Below, one piece after another: positions 8,228-16,556 of a stretch of 28,537 nucleotides of DNA. This stretch comes from UCB3 sp964415605 (GTDB lineage: Bacteria; Chloroflexota; Anaerolineae; Epilineales; Epilineaceae), in assembly GCA_964415605.1 (NCBI GenBank), contig CAYQBA010000038.1, positions 1-28,537 on the forward strand. The letters are read 5' to 3'. The notes beneath the pieces are model-generated. The model was given only the letters and a program-made list of their open reading frames with translations, was not told the origin of the DNA and did not search any database. A program made the position numbers and the translations under genes. How positions within the stretch are numbered: the first letter of the stretch is position 1; every line of letters starts with the position of its first letter.

Positions 8228-8253
8228 GACGCTAGAATAGGACGCTAGAATAG
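8228..8253 (+). promoter_or_regulatory. 13-bp tandem direct repeat carrying two -10-like boxes
   Basis: GACGCTAGAATAG occurs twice head to tail (8228-8240 and 8241-8253) with no mismatch. Each copy contains TAGAAT, one base off the -10 consensus. The best -35 candidate, TTGATG at 8213-8218, is only 14 bp from the first box. It lies upstream of the first giant gene, so it may be a duplicated promoter element or a regulator-binding site. Confidence 0.4.
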
Positions 8254-8395
8254 GTGGTGCCCCATCGCGGCATGCGTGCGATCCGACCCTTGGCTGCGGC
8301 CTGCAATGAGCAAGGTCCGAGACACACTCCCGGCACACGCGACGCTGACGCCGAAGGCTCCCACTCACGCCTCACCCGATCAAGTCGAGACGCCC

Positions 8396-11300
8396 ATGGA
8401 AGTCGACGCCCGCGCCCAGCTCCCCCCCGCCGAACGCGCCGTCCTGGCCGCCCTCTTCGCCGATTACGCGCGGGTGGCGGTCGACGGCGAGCTCTCCGGC
8501 GGCTTCAGCGGGGCCCGCGTGCTCAAGGTCACGCCCTACCGCGACGCCAACACGCCCGAGCTGCCGACCGTGGTCAAGCTCGGACCCGCCGACCTGATCC
8601 ACCAGGAGCACGCCGCCTACCGCCGCCACATCCGCGGCCGGCTCTCGGGCATCCCCGAGGTGTGGGGCGAGCCGGTGTTCAGCGCGGACGGCGCCGTCGG
8701 CGGGCTGCGCTATGGCCTCGTCGGCGCGGGCCTGTTCGAGTTCGTCAGCCTGGCGCGCTACACCGAGACGGCCACGCCGGCCGACCTCGCGCACGTCCTC
8801 GAGAGCCGGCTGTTCGTCCACATGGCCACCATCTGGCGGCATTCGCGGCTGGTCAGCGGCGCCCCGCTCGGCGAGGCGTACACGGCGTTCCTCGTGCCGG
8901 ATCGCACGCCGTTCTTCGCCTCAGCGCTCGCCGCCCTGGACCCCGGCGGCACGGCGCCAGACCTCGGCGCGCCGACCATCGCGCCGCCCGACCAACCGTA
9001 CATGGCATTGCCCAACCCGCTCGCCGCCCTGCCCGGCCTCCTTGCCCAGCCCATCCCCCACCGCGTCGCCACCATCCACGGCGACCTCAACCTCGAGAAC
9101 GTCCTCGTCGATCCGGCCGCCCGCACGATCCGCCTCATCGACTTCTCGCACAGCCGCGAGGACCACGTCCTGCACGACCTTCTGCGGCTCGAGACCGGCA
9201 TCGTCACGCGCACGTTGGCGCCGCAGCTCGCCGCAACCGGGCAGGCGCCGTCCGCCATCATCGAGATGTACCGCCAGCTGCACAGCGCGGCCGACGAAGA
9301 CGCCCCGGCCGAGCCGGCGCTGCGACCCCCGTTCATCGCCCTCGCCGCGATCCGCCACGCAGCCATCCCGCTCCTGACCGACACCGACGACTGGCGCGAG
9401 TATCAGCTGGCGCTCGCCGCGTACCTGATCGGCGCCGGCAAGTACCGCAACCTCGATCCCCTGGCCAAGGTCACCGCCTTCTGGGCCGCCGCCGCCGCGC
9501 TCGACCTGGCGGCGCGCCACCCCGAAGCCGATCTCGGCGCGCTCGAACGGGCGATCCCGACGATGCTCGAGCGCAACCCGGCCCTGGAAGCCCACCGCCG
9601 CGGCCGGATCGCCGAATGGGCGGGTCCGCGCCACGATCTCGACGAGCGCTTCGTCACGCTCTCGCTGCTGGTCGATCAGGGGGAGGCCGCGACCAGCGGA
9701 CGCTGGCAGGCCCGGGACAAGCGCTACGCCTCGCTGCGCGACCTCATGGCCGACATCGCCGAGCCCGCTCTCGTGATCCTCGGGGCACCCGGCTCCGGCA
9801 AGAGCACGCTGTTGAGGCACTTCGAGCTCGAGCTTGCCCTGGCGGGACTCGACGACCCGGACGCCCCGCTCACCTTCTTCGTCGCCCTGAACCAGTACAA
9901 GCCGCCGCCGACCGGCGCGCCGCCGCCATCGCCGCGCGCGTGGCTCGGCGCCCTATGGTCCGCCCGCTTCCCGAAGCTTCCGCCGCTCGACGATCTCCTC
10001 GCCGAGGGTCGCATGATCCTCCTGCTCGACGCCTTGAACGAGATGCCGGTGGTGAGCCCGGCCGAGGCCGGGGAGCGCGTCGGGACGTGGAAGGACTTCG
10101 CCCACGAGCTGGCCGGCATGGCGACACCGGCCCGGGTCGTCTTCACCTGCCGGAGCCTCGACTACTCGACGCCGCTGTCCACCCCCGACCTGCGCGTCCC
10201 CCAGGTGCGCATCGAGCCGCTCAGCGACGACCAGGTGCGCTGGTTCATCGCGCACCACGTGCCGGATCACGCCGACGGCCTCTGGGCAACCGTGGTGGCC
10301 TCAGGCCACCTCGACCTCGTGCGGTCGCCGTACTTCCTCAAGCTCCTCGTCGACCAGGTGGGCGCCACCGGCGACGTCCCGCTGGGACGAGCCGCGCTGT
10401 TCACCGGCTTCGTGCGGCAGGCACTGGTGCGCGAGGTCGAGCGCGATCATCCCCTCTTCCGGCCCGACACGCTCCTGACCACGCGCGACGTCCACCGCCT
10501 GACCGCGGCGCGCGCCTGGCGCACCCCCCACGAGCTGCCCGAGCGCGGCGCGCTGGTGCCGAAGCTCGGCCAGCTGGCCTACCGGATGCAGGTTCAGAGC
10601 GAGGCGACCGGCGAGGCCGGGCAGGTGCGGGTGGACTTCGACACCGCGCTCGACCTGCTGGCCCACAACCGGAGCGCCGACATCGTGGCCGCCGGCGCCG
10701 CCCTCGGGGTGCTGGACGAAGACCCCGGGAACGACGAAGTCCTCTACGTCCATCAGCTGGTCCAGGAGTACTTCGCCGCCCGTGAGCTGGCCAAGGCGCC
10801 AGACGCAACGCTCGTCCGGCGCCCGTGGCGGGGCGCCGACATCCACCCCAGCCTCGAGACGGTCATCGACACGCTGGCGCCCGCCGACGCCCTGCCGCCG
10901 CTGCCGCAGACCGGTTGGGAAGAGACGACGCTCCTCGCCTCAGAGATGGCGGCGGATCCCGTGGCCTACGTCCGCGACCTCATGGCCGCGAACCTCGCCG
11001 TGGCCGGCCGCTGCGCGGCGCGGATCGTGGGGCCCTCGGCCGCCGATGGGCCGAACGGGACCGGCGCGGCCGGCGCCGGCGATCGCCGGCGGGTCCCCGA
11101 CGCCCCGCCCGGCCTCCCCGCCGACTTCCTCGACGAGCTCCGTGGGGAGCTCGTCCGGCGCAGCCGGGATCCCGCCGCGGACCCCCGCGATCGGATCGCG
11201 TGCGGCCAGGCCGTTGGGGATCTGGGCGACTCGCGCTTCCGGCGGCAGGCCGGGCCGCACGGACCTTATGTCGAGCCCGGCATGGTCGACATCCGCGGAG

Positions 11301-12328
11301 GGGACTACCCGATCGGCACCGACGAGGACGCAACGTTCGCCGGAATGCGCTTCAGCGCCCATCAGCCGAGCCATCGGGTGGTCATCGCGCCGTTCGCGAT
11401 CGGCCGATACCCGGTCACACACGCCGAGTACGCCTGCTTCGTCGAGGCCGGCGGCTACGCCGACGCGCGCTGGTGGGATACTCCCGCGGCGCGCGCCTGG
11501 CGCAGCGGCGAACGGCTGCACTTCGGGCTCAGGCTGAAGCTCGTCCAGCGCTACCACACCCTGCGCCGGCACCCCGAGCTGGCCGCACACCTGATCGCCG
11601 AGGGCGTGTGGAGCGCCGACGGCTGGGCGGAATGGGCGCAGGCCTTCGAGCTGCCGGAGCCCGAGTTCAGCGCCGTGCTCGACGAGCGCCTCGCGGCGTC
11701 CGGCGCGCCCCGCACGGGCCCGGCAATGCTGGGGCCCGGCGGTCTGGCGCACCCGAGCCAGCCCGTCGTGGGCATCACCTGGTACGAGGCCCGGGCCTAT
11801 TGCCGGTGGCTGTCGGCGCAGACCGGCCGGCCATACCGGCTGCCGACGGAGGTCGAGTGGGAGGCGGCGGCGCGGGGACCAGAGGGGCGCCGCTTCCCCT
11901 ACGGCGACACGTTCGACCGGTTCGCCGGCAACACGCTCGCCACCCACGTCCGCGATCTGGCGCCCGTCGGCGTCTTCCCGGCCGGCGACACGCCGGAAGG
12001 CGTGATCGACCTCAGCGGCAACTGCTGGGAATTCACGAGCACGGCGGTCAGCCGCCGCTACGAAGGCGACTTCCTCAGCGCCGTGCCCGCCCGCGACTAC
12101 CGCTACCCGTACGACCCGCACGACGGTCGTGAGGACGCTGACGTCGGACCGGAGGTGCGGCGCGTGATCCGCGGTGCCGCGGCGGATTGCTTTGCGTTCA
12201 TCGCGCACGCCGCCTGCAACAGCTTCGGCGCCTTTCCCGACGACGTGATGTGGACGCTCGGCTTCCGCGTCGCGCGGCGCGGCGGCGCGCCGGGCACGGG
12301 CACCAGCGCGGATGATGGCGCCGCCTGA
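8396..12328 (+). CDS. Kinase/APH-like - NACHT NTPase - FGE-sulfatase-domain protein, copy 1 (putative conflict system)
   Basis: About 1,310 residues in three parts. (1) Residues 1-400, protein-kinase/aminoglycoside-phosphotransferase fold: glycine-rich GGFSGARVL, VVKLG with Lys61, Glu71, HGDLNLENVL with Asp230 and Asn235, and IDFSHSRED with Asp249, so the catalytic set looks intact. This may be one of the 'ternary complex associated' domains described in conflict systems. (2) About 440-830, NACHT-type STAND NTPase: GAPGSGKST 463-471, LLLDALNE with Asp545 and Glu549, TCRSLDYS, and HQLVQEYFAARE from 786. (3) About 963-1297, FGE-sulfatase/C-type-lectin fold: GGDYPIGTDED, WYEARAYCRWLS, RLPTEVEWEAAA, LSGNCWEF, GFRVARR. 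The catalytic Cys pair of true FGE is not preserved. ATG 8396 aligns with the start of the paralogue; in-frame GTG 8276 and ATG 8306 would add 40 or 30 non-homologous residues. Likely a sensor-ATPase-effector. Confidence 0.9.
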   Translation: MEVDARAQLPPAERAVLAALFADYARVAVDGELSGGFSGARVLKVTPYRDANTPELPTVVKLGPADLIHQEHAAYRRHIRGRLSGIPEVWGEPVFSADGAVGGLRYGLVGAGLFEFVSLARYTETATPADLAHVLESRLFVHMATIWRHSRLVSGAPLGEAYTAFLVPDRTPFFASALAALDPGGTAPDLGAPTIAPPDQPYMALPNPLAALPGLLAQPIPHRVATIHGDLNLENVLVDPAARTIRLIDFSHSREDHVLHDLLRLETGIVTRTLAPQLAATGQAPSAIIEMYRQLHSAADEDAPAEPALRPPFIALAAIRHAAIPLLTDTDDWREYQLALAAYLIGAGKYRNLDPLAKVTAFWAAAAALDLAARHPEADLGALERAIPTMLERNPALEAHRRGRIAEWAGPRHDLDERFVTLSLLVDQGEAATSGRWQARDKRYASLRDLMADIAEPALVILGAPGSGKSTLLRHFELELALAGLDDPDAPLTFFVALNQYKPPPTGAPPPSPRAWLGALWSARFPKLPPLDDLLAEGRMILLLDALNEMPVVSPAEAGERVGTWKDFAHELAGMATPARVVFTCRSLDYSTPLSTPDLRVPQVRIEPLSDDQVRWFIAHHVPDHADGLWATVVASGHLDLVRSPYFLKLLVDQVGATGDVPLGRAALFTGFVRQALVREVERDHPLFRPDTLLTTRDVHRLTAARAWRTPHELPERGALVPKLGQLAYRMQVQSEATGEAGQVRVDFDTALDLLAHNRSADIVAAGAALGVLDEDPGNDEVLYVHQLVQEYFAARELAKAPDATLVRRPWRGADIHPSLETVIDTLAPADALPPLPQTGWEETTLLASEMAADPVAYVRDLMAANLAVAGRCAARIVGPSAADGPNGTGAAGAGDRRRVPDAPPGLPADFLDELRGELVRRSRDPAADPRDRIACGQAVGDLGDSRFRRQAGPHGPYVEPGMVDIRGGDYPIGTDEDATFAGMRFSAHQPSHRVVIAPFAIGRYPVTHAEYACFVEAGGYADARWWDTPAARAWRSGERLHFGLRLKLVQRYHTLRRHPELAAHLIAEGVWSADGWAEWAQAFELPEPEFSAVLDERLAASGAPRTGPAMLGPGGLAHPSQPVVGITWYEARAYCRWLSAQTGRPYRLPTEVEWEAAARGPEGRRFPYGDTFDRFAGNTLATHVRDLAPVGVFPAGDTPEGVIDLSGNCWEFTSTAVSRRYEGDFLSAVPARDYRYPYDPHDGREDADVGPEVRRVIRGAAADCFAFIAHAACNSFGAFPDDVMWTLGFRVARRGGAPGTGTSADDGAA
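12161..12274 (+). other. Variable-region-like segment at the end of the FGE domain, copy 1
   Basis: These 38 codons run from RVIRG to GFRVA. The edges match copy 2 and typical FGE-domain proteins (RVxRG at the start, GFRVA at the end), but the interior (AAADCFAFIAHAACN and on) is almost unrelated to copy 2 and has lost the usual RSA/RCA motif (HAA here). In C-type-lectin-fold targets of diversity-generating retroelements the mutated window lies exactly here. No template copy was found in the window. Confidence 0.5.
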
Positions 12329-12442
12329 CATCGCTCGAGCCGGCCCAGATGCGCCGGGTTGTGCTCCGCGATCGAGTCGTGGACGGCGGCATGGGTCCGG
12401 CCAGTCGGTACGGGGTGGCGACGCAGGGGGTGGTGCTGGTGA

Positions 12443-12448
12443 TACAAT
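12443..12448 (+). promoter_or_regulatory. Possible -10 box for copy 2
   Basis: TACAAT in the 232-bp gap between the two paralogues, 112 nt before the GTG start of copy 2. No convincing -35 lies 16-18 bp upstream. It hints that copy 2 can be transcribed on its own, besides possible read-through from copy 1. Confidence 0.3.
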
Positions 12449-12560
12449 CGCCCGGCGCGCCGGCGGTGCGGCCGCCCTCGACCGAGCCCAGCCGCGTCGG
12501 GCCCAGCCTGGAGGCCGGCGCCGGGCGTGAACATCCGCTGCCACGCGTACGGGAGTCGAC

Positions 12561-15500
12561 GTGCCAACCAGCGTCGGGGGATCGATCGACCTGTCCGCGG
12601 CCGAAGCATCCGTGATGGCCGTGCTCTTCGCCGCCAACGCACGGGTGGTGATCGACGGCGAGCTCGGCCGCGGGTTCAGCGGCGCGCGCGTTCTGAGGCT
12701 CACCCCTTACCGCGACACCGGCACACCCGAGCTGCCGACCGTGGTCAAGATCGGTGCGTCCGACCTCGTCCGCCAGGAGTTCGACGCGTACCGCCGCCAC
12801 ATCCGCGGCCGGCTCTCGGGCATTCCCGAGGTGTGGGGCGATCCGGCCTACAGCGTGGACGGCACGGTCGGCGGGCTGCGGTACGACCTGGTCGGCGCGG
12901 GCCTGTTCGAGTTCGTCAGCCTGGCGCGCTATGCCCAGACGGCGTCGCCGGCGGACCTCGCGCACGTCCTCGCCAGCCGTCTGTTCGTTCACCTCTCGAC
13001 GATCTGGCGGCAGTCGCGCGTGGTCGCCGACGCGCCGCTGGGCGAGACCTACATGGGCTTCCTCGCTCCCGATCGGACAGCCCGCTTCGCGTCCGCCCTG
13101 GCGGGCACCGGGTTGGCTCGATCGCGAGCGGTCGATCCAACCCGGGCGGCGGGCGGATCTTCACCCGCGAACGAGCATCCGCCGGACCTTTCCGCGCCCA
13201 CCGTCGCGGTGCCGACCGGTGCGGCGCTGTCCGGCGCCGTGCTCCCCAACCCCCTCGCCGCCCTGCCCGTCCTTCTCGCCGCGCCGATGCCCCACCGGGT
13301 CGCCACCATCCACGGCGACCTCAACCTCGAAAACGTGCTCGTCGACCCCGACGCCCGTACCGTTCGCCTGATCGACTTCTCGCACAGCCGCGAGGACCAC
13401 GTCCTGTACGACCTCCTGCAGCTCGAGACCGGTCTGGTCACACGGCTCCTCCCGGGCAGCCTCGCCGAGGCCGGGCTCCATCCGCCCGACGCGGTCGACC
13501 TGTACCGCCGGCTGCACACGGCCGTCGCGGCGGGGACGCCTGTGCCCACGCTGCAAGCCGTGTACATCGGCCTCGCGGCGATCCGCCAGTCGGCGATCCC
13601 GCTCCTGGCGGACCCCGCCGACTGGCGCGAGTACCTCGTCGGCCTCGCCGCCTGCCTCGTCGGGGCCGGCACGGATCACAACCTCGACGCCACTGCCAAG
13701 GCCACCGCCTTTTGGGCCGCCGCCGCGGCGCTCGATCTGGCCGCCTCCCGGCCCGCGGTCGATGTCGCCGCCCTGGCCCGCGCGATCCCCACGCTCCTGA
13801 GCCGCGACCCGGTGCTCGACGCCTATCGCCGCGGCCGAATCGCAGAGTGGACCGGCCCGCGCCACGAGCTCGACGAGCGGTTCGTCGAGCTCACCTTGCT
13901 GGTGGACCAGGGCGAGGAGTCCGCCAGCGGCCGCTGGCAGACCCGCGAAGTCGCGCACGCGTCCTTGCGGCAGTTGCTCGACAGCGTCGCGGATCCCGCG
14001 CTGGTCGTGCTCGGCAGCCCGGGGTGCGGCAAGAGCACGTTGCTCCAACGCCTGGAGCTGGAGCTCGCGCTGGCGGGGCTCGAGCGGGACGCGACCGGCG
14101 ACCCCGGTCGTCTTACCTTCTTCCTGCCGCTCAACCTCTACAGGCCCGCCGACCCCGGCGGCGCGCCCCCGCCGCCCCTCGCCTGGCTCGCCGCCCAGTG
14201 GGCGGCCCGCTTCCCAGATCTCCCGCCGCTGGGCAACCTCCTCCGCGAGGGCCGGATGATCCTGCTGCTCGACGCGCTCAACGAGATCCCCGCCGCGAGC
14301 GCCGCCGAAGCCCGCCAGCGCGTCGGGCTGTGGCGGGACCTCGCGCAGGAGATCGCCGCGACGGCCACGGGCTCGCGGATCGTGTTCAGCTGCCGGAGCC
14401 TGGACTACTCGACGCCGCTCTCGACGTCGCAGCTGCGGGTTCCTCAGGTGCGCATCGAGCCGCTCTCCGACGCCCAGGTCCAGGCGTTCCTGGCGCAATA
14501 CCTGCCGCAGCGGACCGACGCGCTGTGGGCGGCGCTGGCCCGGTCGGGTCATCTCGACGTCGTGCGCTCGCCGTACTTCCTGCGCCTGCTGGTGGAGCAG
14601 GTCGAGGCGACCGGCCACATGCCCTTCGGCCGGGCCGCGTTGTTCACTGGCTTCGTGCGGCAAGCGCTCACGCGCGAGCTCGAGCGCGATCACCCGCTTC
14701 TGCGGCCCGACACCTTGCTCACCGCGAGCGACGTGCGGCGCCTGACCGCGGCACGCGGTTGGCCGACCCCTTACGATCTGCCGGAGCACGGTGTCCTGGT
14801 GCCCAAGCTCGGGGAGCTCGCGTTCCGGATGCAAGGGCGGAGCGAGGTGGCCGGCGAGGCGGCGCAGGTGCGCGTGAACTTCGACACGGCGCTGGACCTC
14901 CTCGACCATCCCAGAGACGCCGACATCGTCGCCGCCGGGACGGCGCTGGGGGTGTTGGACGAGGACTTGGGGCTGGACGAAGTGTTGTTCGCGCACCAGC
15001 TGATCCAGGAGTACTTCGCGTCGCGCATCCTGGCGCGCACGCCGCGGCCCGAGCTGGTGGCGCGGCCGTGGCGCGCGGCGGATGCCGAGCCCCCGGTGCG
15101 CACCCTGCTCGCGACCCTCCCACCAGCCGAGATGCTGCCGCCGCTGCCGCAGACCGGCTGGGAGGAGACCGTGCTCCTGGCGACGGTGATGGCCCCCGAT
15201 CCCGCGGCGTTCATCCGCGGTGTGATGGCCACCCACCTGGCACTCGCGGGACGCTGCGCGGCGCAGGTCGCGGGCGCGCGCGAGCCGGTAGCACCCGGAT
15301 CGGAGGCGCCACACGGAAGCGCCAGCGATGGTTCGCCCCTCGAGCGCGATCTCCGCGCCGCCCTCGTCGCGCGCAGCCGCGACCCCCAGGCCGATCTGCG
15401 GGACCGGATCGCGTGCGCCCTGGCGGCCGGCGATCTCGGCGACCCGCGGTTCGCGCGACAAACGGGGCCGTTTGGGGACTGCCTCATGCCCCCGCTGATC

Positions 15501-16556
15501 GAGATCCCCGCGGGCGCGTACCCCATCGGCACCGATGAGCCCATCGCGTGGCGTCATCGCGGGACGTCCGGCGCCGAGACCGACCACATGCCGCGACACT
15601 TCGTCCCCATCGCCGCGTTCCGAATCGGCCAGTATCCCGTGACCAATGCCGAGTACGCCTGCTTCATGGCGGCGGGGGGTTACGAGCACGATCGCTGGTG
15701 GGATACCGTGGACGGCCGGCGGTGGCGGCGCGGCGATCTCGCCAACACGGCGGCCAAGACCAACAACTGGCAGTGGCGCCGGCGCTTTCAGGAGACGCCT
15801 GGCCTGTTCGACCAGATGGCGGACGAAGGGCAGTTCGGATCCGAGACGGCCCTGGCGCAGTGGCGGGTATGGATGACGTACGACGACGCGGCGTTCGCCG
15901 CGGAGATGGAGACCCAGTGGCCCGCCAAGCGTGTCGCGGCGCCGGAGTACTGGCGCAATGCCCGCTGGAATCGGCCCAACCAGCCCGTCGTCGGCGTCAC
16001 GTGGTACGAGGCGCGGGCCTACTGCCGTTGGCTGACGGCGCAGACGGGCCTGCCGTTCCGCCTGCCGACCGAGGTCGAGTGGGAGGCCGCCGCCGCCGGT
16101 CCGACCGGCCGTGCGTTCCCTTGGGGCGCGGACGAAGACGCGTTGCGCGCCAACACCCACGAGACACGGCTCTGGGTGACCACGCCGGTCGGGGTGCTCG
16201 CCGAGGGCGACACCCCGGAAGGGGTGGCCGACCTCGGCGGCAACATCAGTGAGTGGACGTCGACGCTGTGGGGCGCAGAAGGCGTTGGCGCGGCGCCTCC
16301 CTTCGCGTACCCCTACGACCCGCTCGATGGGCGCGAAGACCCCGAAGCCGGCCCCGACGTGATTCGCGTCGCCCGCGGCGGCGCGTACTCGCTGCCCGCC
16401 GCGTGGGCCCGGTGCGCGTTCCGCGGCAACATGGAGCCCGAGTTCCAGATCAACACCACCGGCTTTCGCGTCGCGTGCAGCGCGGCCGGCGTCACCCTCC
16501 CGGCCGCCCCTCCGGGAACAGCTGATAGCCGCCCTCCGGCCGCCCGCGCCACGTGA
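12561..16556 (+). CDS. Kinase/APH-like - NACHT NTPase - FGE-sulfatase-domain protein, copy 2 (putative conflict system)
   Basis: 1,331 residues, a tandem paralogue of the previous gene with the same domain order. Kinase-like domain: GRGFSGARVL, Lys63, Glu73, HGDLNLENVL with Asp253 and Asn258, IDFSHSRED with Asp272. NACHT domain: GSPGCGKST 485-493, LLLDALNE with Asp571 and Glu575, SCRSLDYSTPL, HQLIQEYFASR from 812. FGE domain from about 976: AGAYPIGTDE, WYEARAYCRWLTAQ, RLPTEVEWEAAA, LGGNISEWTS, RGGAYSL, GFRVA. A stretch such as YRRHIRGRLSGIPEVWG is identical to copy 1, showing fairly recent duplication, while FGE parts differ strongly. A linker insert (about residues 180-205) is absent from copy 1. 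The GTG start has GGGAG 5 nt upstream. The last 65 nt overlap the convergent regulator gene and encode a Pro/Ala-rich tail after the FGE domain. Confidence 0.9.
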   Translation: MPTSVGGSIDLSAAEASVMAVLFAANARVVIDGELGRGFSGARVLRLTPYRDTGTPELPTVVKIGASDLVRQEFDAYRRHIRGRLSGIPEVWGDPAYSVDGTVGGLRYDLVGAGLFEFVSLARYAQTASPADLAHVLASRLFVHLSTIWRQSRVVADAPLGETYMGFLAPDRTARFASALAGTGLARSRAVDPTRAAGGSSPANEHPPDLSAPTVAVPTGAALSGAVLPNPLAALPVLLAAPMPHRVATIHGDLNLENVLVDPDARTVRLIDFSHSREDHVLYDLLQLETGLVTRLLPGSLAEAGLHPPDAVDLYRRLHTAVAAGTPVPTLQAVYIGLAAIRQSAIPLLADPADWREYLVGLAACLVGAGTDHNLDATAKATAFWAAAAALDLAASRPAVDVAALARAIPTLLSRDPVLDAYRRGRIAEWTGPRHELDERFVELTLLVDQGEESASGRWQTREVAHASLRQLLDSVADPALVVLGSPGCGKSTLLQRLELELALAGLERDATGDPGRLTFFLPLNLYRPADPGGAPPPPLAWLAAQWAARFPDLPPLGNLLREGRMILLLDALNEIPAASAAEARQRVGLWRDLAQEIAATATGSRIVFSCRSLDYSTPLSTSQLRVPQVRIEPLSDAQVQAFLAQYLPQRTDALWAALARSGHLDVVRSPYFLRLLVEQVEATGHMPFGRAALFTGFVRQALTRELERDHPLLRPDTLLTASDVRRLTAARGWPTPYDLPEHGVLVPKLGELAFRMQGRSEVAGEAAQVRVNFDTALDLLDHPRDADIVAAGTALGVLDEDLGLDEVLFAHQLIQEYFASRILARTPRPELVARPWRAADAEPPVRTLLATLPPAEMLPPLPQTGWEETVLLATVMAPDPAAFIRGVMATHLALAGRCAAQVAGAREPVAPGSEAPHGSASDGSPLERDLRAALVARSRDPQADLRDRIACALAAGDLGDPRFARQTGPFGDCLMPPLIEIPAGAYPIGTDEPIAWRHRGTSGAETDHMPRHFVPIAAFRIGQYPVTNAEYACFMAAGGYEHDRWWDTVDGRRWRRGDLANTAAKTNNWQWRRRFQETPGLFDQMADEGQFGSETALAQWRVWMTYDDAAFAAEMETQWPAKRVAAPEYWRNARWNRPNQPVVGVTWYEARAYCRWLTAQTGLPFRLPTEVEWEAAAAGPTGRAFPWGADEDALRANTHETRLWVTTPVGVLAEGDTPEGVADLGGNISEWTSTLWGAEGVGAAPPFAYPYDPLDGREDPEAGPDVIRVARGGAYSLPAAWARCAFRGNMEPEFQINTTGFRVACSAAGVTLPAAPPGTADSRPPAARAT
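16365..16475 (+). other. Variable-region-like segment at the end of the FGE domain, copy 2
   Basis: These 37 codons run from RVARG to GFRVA. This copy keeps the canonical frame RGGAY ... ARCAFRG ... INTTGFRVA, but its interior residues differ from copy 1 at nearly every position. The position where catalytic FGE enzymes have their first cysteine is not Cys here (RGGAYSLPAAW), so the fold is more likely a binding scaffold than an oxidase. Confidence 0.5.

Noticed and set aside
8254..10785. 843-codon plus-strand frame overlapping copy 1 of the kinase-NACHT-FGE gene
   Set aside because: Extreme Arg/Pro content and no motifs; the overlapping frame encodes all kinase and NACHT signatures.
13161..16160. 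999-codon minus-strand frame opposite copy 2
   Set aside because: Antisense shadow with low-complexity composition; the sense frame is conserved with its paralogue.
8396..16556. Possible CRISPR array or mobile element around the giant genes
   Set aside because: The only large repeat is the pair of coding paralogues; no regularly spaced short repeats, transposase, integrase or terminal inverted repeats were found.
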